NCBI GenBank assembly: GCA_041576815.1
Contig: JBFGKE010000005.1
Span: 1 to 64,000, forward strand
DNA: 64,000 bases
Direction of reading: 5' to 3'
Source of the DNA: SG8-38 sp041576815
GTDB taxonomy: Bacteria > Myxococcota_A > Polyangia > Polyangiales > Houyiibacteriaceae
Positions 29,808 to 37,093 of the stretch are shown here, one piece after another. The position numbers were made by a program, and so were the translations under genes. Numbering within the stretch: the stretch's first letter is position 1; every line of letters starts with the position of its first letter. Under the pieces are notes generated by a model. That model saw only the letters and a program-made list of their open reading frames with translations, was not told the DNA's origin and searched no databases.

Positions 29808-31018
29808 TGGCCACCTCGTTCGACCTTCTTGGCGCGAGGCCGGCTGCTTTCCTTGAGCTCTTGCTTTCGCGAATGAAGTCGCATGTGACCGCGCTGTATG
29901 CCTTCACCGGCGAGCGCGCGAAGCGCGGCGAGGTTCGACGCCATACCGGCGGCACCCATCACGATGGCTAGATCTCCGGCGTTACTCACACCCATGAGCT
30001 CGAACGCGGCCCGCACCCCGCGATGGACGCGCGTCGAACCGCCGACCGTGCCGACCGCCATGGGCATGTCGAGCTCGCCGTGCACACCGCTGTCCGTGCG
30101 GCTCCACACGACCAGCGGCTTGTAGGTGCCGGTGACCGACGCAAAGGCGTGTGCGCCTGCTTCGATCGAACGCCAGTCTTGGCCCATCGCCAACGCGACG
30201 GCGTCGACTCCGTTCATGACCCCCTTGTTGTGGGTGACGGCGCGGAACGGATCGAGCTCGGCGAAACGGCTCGCCTTGACGATTCCGTCTGCGAGCTCGG
30301 GTCCTCCGAGCGCATCGACGCTCACGTCGCAGCCTACGCGCACCCGACGGCGCATCGGCAGGTTGCTCAAAATTCGAAGCCCTACCGTACCACCGGTGAG
30401 CTCGTGAATACGCGGTGCAACGGCTTCGGCAACGGCATCGACCACGTTGGCGCCCATCGCGTCTCCGACGTCGACGTAGAGGTGCACGACCAGCACACCG
30501 TGCTCTTCGTCGAGAACCCGAACGTCGAGGTCTCGGCAACCTCCCCCACGCTCGACCATGCCCGGAATCGCTTCGTCGGCGATCTGAAAAATCAGGTCGC
30601 GCTGCGCTTCGACGCGTGCTTTCGCATCCCTCGCATTGGGAACGTCGTCGAACTGAACCTGCGTGGTCATGATCGGTGCGGTGGCCTCGCCGAAGAAGCC
30701 ACCCGTCATGCGCACCTGCCGCGCGGCATTCGAGGCGGCCGCGACGACCGAGGGCTCCTCCACCGCCATCGGGACCAAGACGTCGTTGTTGTTGACCCGG
30801 AAGTTGAGCGCGACGGAAAAGGGTAGCCCATGCACCGCGATGACATTCTCGCTCATGCGATCGGCGACCTCGAGGGTGAGCCGTCCGTCGTTTTCCAGGT
30901 GCCGTATCGACTCCTCGGAAAACAGCCCGGTTTCGATCATGATCCGAAGCCGCTTTTCGACGTGCTCCCGATAGAAACCCGGAATTCGGCTCGTCACCGG
31001 TGGTTCTTGCTTGGACAT
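29804..31018 (-). CDS. mvaA: Hydroxymethylglutaryl-CoA reductase, class II
   Basis: A 404-residue class II HMG-CoA reductase. SENVIAVHGLPFSVALNF, MAVEEPSVVAA (catalytic Glu at about 87-88), VGDAMGANVVD (186-194), HNKGVMNG with Lys265, GQDWR with Asp281 and HMRLH with His382 give the full catalytic set. Class II enzymes act in either direction; here the operon with a polyprenyl synthase and men genes suggests the biosynthetic (mevalonate) direction. The start is the ATG at 31018 (MSKQEPP). No other mevalonate-pathway genes are in the window. Confidence 0.93.
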   Translation of the reverse strand: MSKQEPPVTSRIPGFYREHVEKRLRIMIETGLFSEESIRHLENDGRLTLEVADRMSENVIAVHGLPFSVALNFRVNNNDVLVPMAVEEPSVVAAASNAARQVRMTGGFFGEATAPIMTTQVQFDDVPNARDAKARVEAQRDLIFQIADEAIPGMVERGGGCRDLDVRVLDEEHGVLVVHLYVDVGDAMGANVVDAVAEAVAPRIHELTGGTVGLRILSNLPMRRRVRVGCDVSVDALGGPELADGIVKASRFAELDPFRAVTHNKGVMNGVDAVALAMGQDWRSIEAGAHAFASVTGTYKPLVVWSRTDSGVHGELDMPMAVGTVGGSTRVHRGVRAAFELMGVSNAGDLAIVMGAAGMASNLAALRALAGEGIQRGHMRLHSRKQELKESSRPRAKKVERGGQ

Positions 31019-31041
31019 CGATGCCTCTCTCTTCGTTCTCG

Positions 31042-32112
31042 CTAGGACTCCCGGTGGACGGTGGCGCGCGCCACCGTGAAAAGTGCGTCTTTCGCGCGGC
31101 TGCTCGGCAGGCCTGCAAGGGCCAAACAAGCCGCCTCGGCCTCCCTCACGGCCAGCTCACGGGTCGACTCGAGCGCGCCCGTGTGCTCGAGGGAACGAAG
31201 GAGCCGCGCCCTGGCGGCCTCCGGCGCGTCGTCGGCCTTGCTGGCCACCAGCTCCTCGACCGTCTGCCGGAGCGAGGGGTCGCGCTCGAGGGCGACGAGG
31301 ACCGGATGCGTCATCTTGCCTTCGCGGAGATCGGTCAGCGGTGACTTTCCGATCACCGAATCGTGGCCCGCATAGTCGAGGTAGTCGTCGACGAGCTGGA
31401 ACGCGATGCCGAGATGTAGGCCGTACTCCTCCAGTGCTCGACAGTTTTCGTCCGCGAGGCCGCCCGCGCGCGCCCCGGCATACATCGCCCACCGAAAGAG
31501 CGCCGCGGTCTTCCCTTCGACGACCCGCATGTAGGTTCGCATGCGGGCATCCACCCGTCCGCGATTCTCGAGCTGGATGGCTTCAGCGAAGATCATCTCG
31601 TCGATGATGTCGAGGAGCCGCGTCAGGACGTCAGGGAGCTCTGCGGCGCGGACCCGCCTGAGCGCATCGATGAGGAGCCAGTCGCCCGCGAAGATCGAGG
31701 CGGCGTTGCCGTAGAGCGTCCGGGCCGTGGGCGCGCCACGTCGCCGGTCGCCAGCATCGACGACATCGTCGTGCAGAAGCGTCGCACAGTGAACGAGCTC
31801 GACCGCGACGCCGAACTCACGGGTCTTTTCGTCGAGCCCCGTGCCGAGGCGCGAAGCGAGGACCACGCACATCGGCCGCAGACGCTTGCCCGCGAGTTGC
31901 AGCAGGTGATGGGCGCTCTTGTGCACGACGCTCTCGCCCGTCGGAACGTTTCGTATCGCGTCTTCGAGGGCGCCCATGTCCCACTTGACCAAATCGGCCA
32001 GCTCCGCGAGGTGCGCCGAGAGGTCGTCGAGGCCCTGCGAATCACATACCGCCTGGAGACTCGAAAGCACGTCTCTCGAAGTGCTCGATCGGACTGCCGC
32101 GATCAGCGACAT
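31042..32112 (-). CDS. Long-chain polyprenyl diphosphate synthase
   Basis: A 356-residue trans-isoprenyl diphosphate synthase. The first aspartate-rich motif is LLHDDVVD (Asp115, Asp116, Asp119) and the second is VDDYLD (242-246). GKRLRP binds the homoallylic substrate. Residues four and five before the first motif are small (Ala110, Thr111), which in this family allows long chains, so it probably makes the menaquinone side chain rather than FPP. It lies 23 bases upstream of mvaA and 31 bases after the regulator gene. The N-terminal 50 residues are somewhat longer than in IspB. Confidence 0.9.
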   Translation of the reverse strand: MSLIAAVRSSTSRDVLSSLQAVCDSQGLDDLSAHLAELADLVKWDMGALEDAIRNVPTGESVVHKSAHHLLQLAGKRLRPMCVVLASRLGTGLDEKTREFGVAVELVHCATLLHDDVVDAGDRRRGAPTARTLYGNAASIFAGDWLLIDALRRVRAAELPDVLTRLLDIIDEMIFAEAIQLENRGRVDARMRTYMRVVEGKTAALFRWAMYAGARAGGLADENCRALEEYGLHLGIAFQLVDDYLDYAGHDSVIGKSPLTDLREGKMTHPVLVALERDPSLRQTVEELVASKADDAPEAARARLLRSLEHTGALESTRELAVREAEAACLALAGLPSSRAKDALFTVARATVHRES

Positions 32113-32143
32113 GAAAGGCCTCGTATGTCGGTCGCCTCGTACA

Positions 32144-32719
32144 TCAGTCGTGATCCTCCACCGAGACGAGCTCGGCGGGGTTGATGATTCGGCCGGCCAC
32201 CAGCATCTGGACCAACCGCTCGCCGGCTCGTGATAGCGCACTGAGGCGCGAAAGTCGCTTGCGCATGAACTCGACCCGGCGCCGCTCGGATGCGTCGAGC
32301 CCGTCGCGTGTCTCCTCGAGATCACGCGCCGCTTCGGCGAACGCGTCGATGGTCTCGCGGATCAAGTTGAGCTCGCGCCGCTCGTACACGCGACGAAGCA
32401 GCTTCCACACACTGCTTTCGGCCTGATAAAAGTCTTTTCGCTCGCCCGGGCGCCACGTTTTTCGGACGGCGCCCCAGCGGACCAGCTCTCCGAGAGAAAG
32501 GCTCACCGCGCTGCTGCTGAGCTGAAGCGTCTCGGCGAGCTCAGCCGTGGTCATGGCCTCCGGCGACAAGTAGAGGACGGTCCACAGGCGGCCCATGTGG
32601 CGCCGAAAGCCCCAAAACTCCATCAAGCGACCCATGGCGTCGGCCGCCCGAAGCTCCGGGTCACGCCATATAGGCTTGGAATCGTTATGGTTTTGTTGCT
32701 TTACGGCGGCGGTCGGCAT
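32144..32719 (-). CDS. GbsR/MarR-family transcriptional regulator
   Basis: A 191-residue winged-helix protein. MGRLMEFWGFRRHMGRLWTVLYLS opens the domain (seen in two parts), then MTTAELAETLQLSSSAVSLSLGELVRWGAV is the helix-turn-helix (recognition helix around SSSAVSLSLGEL), and a wing with RKTWRPGERKDFY. The rest is a helical dimerisation region. This is the GbsR-like branch of the MarR superfamily. The ATG at 32719 is preferred over a TTG six bases upstream. A clean 18-bp inverted repeat lies 17 bp upstream, a likely autoregulatory operator. It leads the isoprenoid/menaquinone strand and is divergent from ilvD. Confidence 0.85.
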   Translation of the reverse strand: MPTAAVKQQNHNDSKPIWRDPELRAADAMGRLMEFWGFRRHMGRLWTVLYLSPEAMTTAELAETLQLSSSAVSLSLGELVRWGAVRKTWRPGERKDFYQAESSVWKLLRRVYERRELNLIRETIDAFAEAARDLEETRDGLDASERRRVEFMRKRLSRLSALSRAGERLVQMLVAGRIINPAELVSVEDHD

Positions 32720-32735
32720 TCGCAAGACTCAGTTT

Positions 32736-32753
32736 GTTCAAATTTTCTTGAAC
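32736..32753. promoter_or_regulatory. Inverted repeat GTTCAA-N6-TTGAAC, candidate operator of the GbsR-like regulator
   Basis: A perfect 6-6-6 inverted repeat (arms 32736-32741 and 32748-32753) in the 99-bp region between the divergent regulator (ATG at 32719) and ilvD (ATG at 32819) genes. The AT-rich repeat stands out against its GC-rich surroundings. Spacing and symmetry fit a dimeric winged-helix regulator. Binding by the adjacent gene product is inference. Confidence 0.6.
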
Positions 32754-32818
32754 GGTCGTAGGCTCAGGGCGGGCTCTCGTCAAGTACGCGGGGCCCGGTG
32801 CTAGACTCCCCGGCCCCC

Positions 32819-34501
32819 ATGAGCGCGAAGCTGAACAAGTACAGCAGTCGAATCACGCAGCCCCCGTCGCAGGGCGCATCGCAAGCGATGCTTCACGCGA
32901 CCGGCTTGACCCGTGCGGACATGGACAAGGCGCAGGTCGGCATTTCCGCGGTCTGGTACGAGGGCAACAGCTGCAACATGCACCTCAACGAGCTCGCTTC
33001 CGTCGCCAAGCGAGGCGTCGTGGATGCGGGCCTGGTCGGAATGCGCTTCAACACGATCGGTGTGTCCGACGGCATGTCGATGGGCACTGACGGGATGAGC
33101 TACTCGCTTCAGTCCCGCGATTTGATCGCCGACTCGATCGAAACGGTGATGAGCGCGCAGTGGTACGACGCCAACATCTCGATCCCGGGCTGCGACAAAA
33201 ACATGCCTGGATGCATGATCGCGATGGGCAGGCTCAACCGTCCGGCGCTGATGATCTATGGCGGCACGATTCGCGCAGGCCGCGGAAGCGACGGTGAGAA
33301 GCTAGACGTCGTGTCTGCGTTCCAATCGTACGGAGCCCTTCTCGGGCAATCGATCGATGAAGCAAAGCGGCTGGACATCATCGAGAATGCCTGTCCAGGC
33401 GCCGGAGCGTGCGGCGGGATGTATACCGCGAACACGATGGCATCCGCGATCGAAGCCATGGGAATGTCGCTGCCGTACAGCTCGTCGACGCCGGCGGAGG
33501 ACCCGCGAAAACAAGAGGAGTGTCTACGGGCGGGCGCGGCGATTCGACTGCTGCTCGAAAGGGACATCAAGCCGCGGGACATCATGACGCGCGAGGCGTT
33601 CGAGAACGCCATGGTGACGATCATGGCACTTGGCGGCTCGACCAATGCGGTCCTGCACTTGATCGCGATGGCGCGCGCCGTCGGGGTGCCGCTGACGATT
33701 GACGACTTCCAGACCGCGAGCGACCGGGTGCCGTTTCTCGCGGACCTGAAGCCGAGCGGTCAGTACGTGATGGAGGACCTCCACGACGTCGGCGGGACAC
33801 CGGCGGTGCTTCGATACCTGTTGGCGCAGGGTGTGCTTCACGGAAATTGCCTCACCGTGACGGGGAAGACGCTCGCGGAGAACCTCTCCGACCTTCCGGA
33901 CCTCGCCGACGGGCAAGACGTCATCCATCCTTGGGACCGTCCCATCAAGAAGACCGGTCATCTGACGATCCTTCGCGGGAGCCTGGCGCCGGACGGGTCG
34001 GTCGCGAAGATCACGGGCAAAGAAGGGTTTCACTTCAGGGGTCCCGCCAAAGTGTTCGACTGCGAGGAGGACATGCTTGCGGCGATGGAGCGCGGCGAGA
34101 TCGAAAAAGGGCAGGTCGTGGTGATTCGCTATGAAGGACCGAAGGGCGGGCCCGGGATGCCGGAAATGCTCTCGCCGACCTCGGTGATCATGGGCGCGGG
34201 CCTGGGCCAGGACGTCGCGCTGATTACCGACGGGCGGTTCTCCGGTGGGTCGCACGGGTTCATCATCGGCCACATCACGCCTGAAGCGCAGGAGGGCGGG
34301 CCGATTGCCCTGGTGCGGGATGGAGACGTGATCGCGATCGACGCCGAGGCACGTTCAATCGACCTGGTGTTGGATTCAAAGGAGCTCGCGCGGCGAAGAG
34401 CCGCCTGGACGGCGCCGCCGCTCAAGGCGCAGCGCGGGACTCTTTACAAGTACATCAAAAATGTGAAATCGGCCTCCGAAGGCTGTGTGACCGACGAATA
34501 G
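32819..34501 (+). CDS. ilvD: Dihydroxy-acid dehydratase
   Basis: A 560-residue enzyme of valine, isoleucine and pantothenate synthesis, converting 2,3-dihydroxy acids to 2-keto acids. The cluster cysteines are Cys52 (GNSCNMH), Cys125 (GCDKNMPGC) and Cys198 (GAGACGGMYTANTMA), the three-Cys pattern of the [2Fe-2S] subgroup. GRFSGGSHGFIIGHITPEA is the C-terminal signature. The ATG at 32819 matches the family N-terminus (MSAKLNKYSSRIT); a start at 32798 would add seven residues. It appears monocistronic and shares its control region with the divergent regulator. Confidence 0.95.
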   Translation: MSAKLNKYSSRITQPPSQGASQAMLHATGLTRADMDKAQVGISAVWYEGNSCNMHLNELASVAKRGVVDAGLVGMRFNTIGVSDGMSMGTDGMSYSLQSRDLIADSIETVMSAQWYDANISIPGCDKNMPGCMIAMGRLNRPALMIYGGTIRAGRGSDGEKLDVVSAFQSYGALLGQSIDEAKRLDIIENACPGAGACGGMYTANTMASAIEAMGMSLPYSSSTPAEDPRKQEECLRAGAAIRLLLERDIKPRDIMTREAFENAMVTIMALGGSTNAVLHLIAMARAVGVPLTIDDFQTASDRVPFLADLKPSGQYVMEDLHDVGGTPAVLRYLLAQGVLHGNCLTVTGKTLAENLSDLPDLADGQDVIHPWDRPIKKTGHLTILRGSLAPDGSVAKITGKEGFHFRGPAKVFDCEEDMLAAMERGEIEKGQVVVIRYEGPKGGPGMPEMLSPTSVIMGAGLGQDVALITDGRFSGGSHGFIIGHITPEAQEGGPIALVRDGDVIAIDAEARSIDLVLDSKELARRRAAWTAPPLKAQRGTLYKYIKNVKSASEGCVTDE

Positions 34502-34625
34502 GCGTCCCGCTGGCGGCGAAGACGAGACCATTCAGGGCGTCCGGAGCACCGTTCGCCCGGTTTTTCCAGCAATATCGGGGAACGACCCTACGCTGTGACT
34601 TGAGCGAGCTCGAGGGAACGAGGGC

Positions 34626-35783
34626 ATGTACATCAACAAGAGGGGACTCCGAGAGATCGGGAAGGTCCTGTTCAAAAAGCCCACGGCGGGCCGGCTGCTC
34701 ACGACGGGTTGGATCGCGCCCATCTATCTCGGCCTACGCCAGGTCACCGTTGGGTTTCGCGCGCTCGATGAGGTGGTGTGTCCCGAGTACCGCGACCAGA
34801 AGGTCGAGCGACCGGTGTTTGTCTTTGCCAATCCGCGCAGCGGTACCACGCTCGCCCACCGGCTGATCAGCATGGACCAAGAGATCTTCACGACGGTGAA
34901 GCTCTACCAGACGATCTTTCCGGCGGTGACGGCGACACGGCTGTTCAAGCGATTGACTGAGCTTTCGAGCACTCCCCTCGGCGCGGTGCTGCAGCGAGGC
35001 TACGATTTCCTCAACGCACCGCTCGAGAGCCGATGGCAGGGCGTTCATCACTTGAGCCTCGACCAAGCGGAAGAAGACGTCTGCACGCTTTTGTGGAGCC
35101 TGACTTCGCCGACGACCGGCCTCCTCTTTCCGTTCATGGAAGACCTGCCGAGCCAGACGTGGATCGACCGGCAGCCCGAGGACGAAAAGCACGCGTTCAT
35201 GGACTGCTACGAGAACACGATCAAGCGTCACGTCTTCGCTGCAGGTGGCAAGCGCTTCCTCAACAAGAACGTCTTCTTTTCGACGCGCGTCCGGTCGGTC
35301 TACGAGAAGTTCCCTGACGCAGTTTTCGTCTACTTGGTCCGGAACCCGCACGATTGCCTGCCGTCTTTCCTGAACATGTTCTACCAGGCTTGGAAAGCGC
35401 ACTCCCCTGGGATCCGGCCCGACGGCGAAGAGATCCAAGCGCTCAAACGGCTTGGCTACGACTACTACAAGTATGCGCTCGAATGCCGGCGGCAGATCCC
35501 CAAAGACCAGTTCATCGTGATCCGCTACGAGGACCTGATCCGCGACCCGAAGAAGACGATCTTGGGTCTCTACGGGCGCCTCGGAATGCCGGTCAGCGAG
35601 GCGTTCGAGGCGAAGCTCGACCAAGCGATGGCCGCCCACGAGGAATACGAAAGCTCGCGCGATTTCGAGCTCGACTTCTTCGGCATCACCCCGGAGGAGG
35701 TCTCCGCCGAGCTCCAGGACGTCTTCGAAGAATTCGGGTACGGCACCCCCGAATACGCCCACTACCTCGACGCCGCCGAGTAA
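34626..35783 (+). CDS. Sulfotransferase family protein
   Basis: A 385-residue PAPS-dependent sulfotransferase-type protein. The 5'-phosphosulfate loop is NPRSGTTL at residues 69-76, and the 3'-phosphate motif is VYLVRNPHDCLPSF in the middle of the protein, followed by IRYEDLIRDPKKTI. It matches a bacterial sulfotransferase family often found near lipid or polyketide genes. No signal peptide is seen, though residues 25-45 are moderately hydrophobic. The TAA stop overlaps the first bases of REPIN-like copy 2, whose left hairpin plus T-run would serve as its terminator. The acceptor substrate is unknown. Confidence 0.85.
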   Translation: MYINKRGLREIGKVLFKKPTAGRLLTTGWIAPIYLGLRQVTVGFRALDEVVCPEYRDQKVERPVFVFANPRSGTTLAHRLISMDQEIFTTVKLYQTIFPAVTATRLFKRLTELSSTPLGAVLQRGYDFLNAPLESRWQGVHHLSLDQAEEDVCTLLWSLTSPTTGLLFPFMEDLPSQTWIDRQPEDEKHAFMDCYENTIKRHVFAAGGKRFLNKNVFFSTRVRSVYEKFPDAVFVYLVRNPHDCLPSFLNMFYQAWKAHSPGIRPDGEEIQALKRLGYDYYKYALECRRQIPKDQFIVIRYEDLIRDPKKTILGLYGRLGMPVSEAFEAKLDQAMAAHEEYESSRDFELDFFGITPEEVSAELQDVFEEFGYGTPEYAHYLDAAE

Positions 35784-35803
35784 AAAGGGGACAGTCCCCT
35801 TTT
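35782..35803 (+). terminator. Hairpin with T-run after the sulfotransferase gene
   Basis: The left unit of the repeat forms a GGGGA/TCCCC hairpin followed by TTTT, directly after the TAA stop. The preceding A-run makes it symmetrical, so it could terminate transcription from either side. The assignment rests on shape only. Confidence 0.45.
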
Positions 35804-35860
35804 CTAGGTATTGTCTAAGTTTCGCCTAGAAGAAACCTCGAAAAGGGGACTGTCCCCTAT
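35782..35860. repeat. Paired palindromic repeat (REPIN-like), copy 2
   Basis: Same design as the element at 6261-6340: a left unit with GGGGACAGTCCCC flanked by A and T runs (35782-35803), a 37-base spacer containing TGTCTAAGTTT, and a right unit with GGGGACTGTCCCC (35841-35858). The left and right units are reverse complements of each other, and their order is the same in both copies. The spacers share the TGTCTA(GA/AG)TTT core but otherwise differ. The element fills the gap between the sulfotransferase stop and the next gene. Confidence 0.8.
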
Positions 35861-35878
35861 ATGTATTGGAGGTGTGGC

Positions 35879-37093
35879 GTGGATGCGGACTTGTTGGAGT
35901 TTGTCGGGGGTGAGGGGCAGGTTCTTTCGGGGCGGGTGCATTGGCCAGCGGTGGAGCCGATCGCGTGCGCTGTGTTTGCGCACTGCTTCACCTGCTCGAA
36001 GGAAAGCCGCGCCGCGCGGTACATCAGTACTGCGCTCGCGGAGAAAGGCATCCTGACGCTGCGCTTCGACTTTACGGGGCTCGGCGACAGCGAGGGGGAA
36101 TTCAGCGGGACGACCTTTTCGCACAACCTGGACGATCTCGTCGCGGCCGTGAGCGCGCTACGGGAGCTCCATCCCGTCCCGGCCCTGCTCGTCGGCCACA
36201 GCCTCGGAGGCACGGCGGTGCTCGCGGCGGCCGGGCAGATCGAACCCGTCGCGGCCGTCGCGACGATCGGCGCGCCATTCGAGCCAATACACGTCGCACG
36301 CCTCTTCGGTACAACGATTGAGTCGATCGAGCAGCACGGCAAAGCCGAGGTCGACGTCGGCGGCCGGCCGTTCACGATTCAGAAGAGCTTCCTCGACGAC
36401 CTCGAAAAGCACTGCAGCGCGGAGCGAATCGGGAGCCTGAACAAGGCGTTGGCCGTCTTCCACTCGCCGCAGGACAACGTCGTCGGAATCGAGAATGCGC
36501 GCGCGATCTACGAAGCAGCGCGCCACCCCAAGAGCTTCATTTCGCTCGACGGCGCAGACCACCTTCTCGGTCGCCCCGACGACGCTCGATACGTCGCCAA
36601 CGTGCTTGCGGCCTGGGCCGAGCGCTACCTGCCCGATCGGCGTCCCGAGGAAATCCCCGAAGATACACCAGAGGGCGAAGTCGTGGTGGAAGGCACCACC
36701 GCGAGCTTCTTGCAGCGCATCCACGCGCGCGGTCGAACGTTTTCGGCCGACGAGCCGATCGACAAAGGCGGCACGGACCTCGGACCGAATCCGTACGAGC
36801 TCCTGCTGGCGAGCCTCGGCGCCTGCACCTCGATGACGTTGAAGCTGTACGCGGGCCGCAAAGAGTGGCCGCTCGATGCCGTGCGGGTCACGCTTCGTCA
36901 CGACCGCGTGCATGCCAAAGACTGCGAGGACTGCGAAAAAGAGACCGGCATGATCGACGTCATCGACAAGAGGCTCGAGCTCGAAGGCGACCTGAGCGAA
37001 GAGCAGCGCGACCGGCTTCTCGAGATCTCGGCTCGCTGCCCGGTGCATCGGACGCTGTTGAACGAGATGAAGATCCGGTCGGAGCTGGTTTGA
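35879..37093 (+). CDS. Alpha/beta hydrolase-OsmC fusion protein
   Basis: A 404-residue two-domain protein. Residues about 1-255 are an alpha/beta hydrolase with nucleophile Ser108 in GHSLGG. Residues about 265-404 are an OsmC-like peroxidase domain with one conserved Cys in LASLGACTSMTL and the other in ARCPVHRTL. This fusion is known in many Gram-negative bacteria; OsmC domains reduce organic hydroperoxides through the Cys pair, while the hydrolase substrate is unknown. I chose the GTG at 35879 because GGAGG lies six bases upstream; an ATG at 35861 would add six residues. The stop overlaps the TTG start of the ABC-F gene. Confidence 0.88.
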   Translation: MDADLLEFVGGEGQVLSGRVHWPAVEPIACAVFAHCFTCSKESRAARYISTALAEKGILTLRFDFTGLGDSEGEFSGTTFSHNLDDLVAAVSALRELHPVPALLVGHSLGGTAVLAAAGQIEPVAAVATIGAPFEPIHVARLFGTTIESIEQHGKAEVDVGGRPFTIQKSFLDDLEKHCSAERIGSLNKALAVFHSPQDNVVGIENARAIYEAARHPKSFISLDGADHLLGRPDDARYVANVLAAWAERYLPDRRPEEIPEDTPEGEVVVEGTTASFLQRIHARGRTFSADEPIDKGGTDLGPNPYELLLASLGACTSMTLKLYAGRKEWPLDAVRVTLRHDRVHAKDCEDCEKETGMIDVIDKRLELEGDLSEEQRDRLLEISARCPVHRTLLNEMKIRSELV

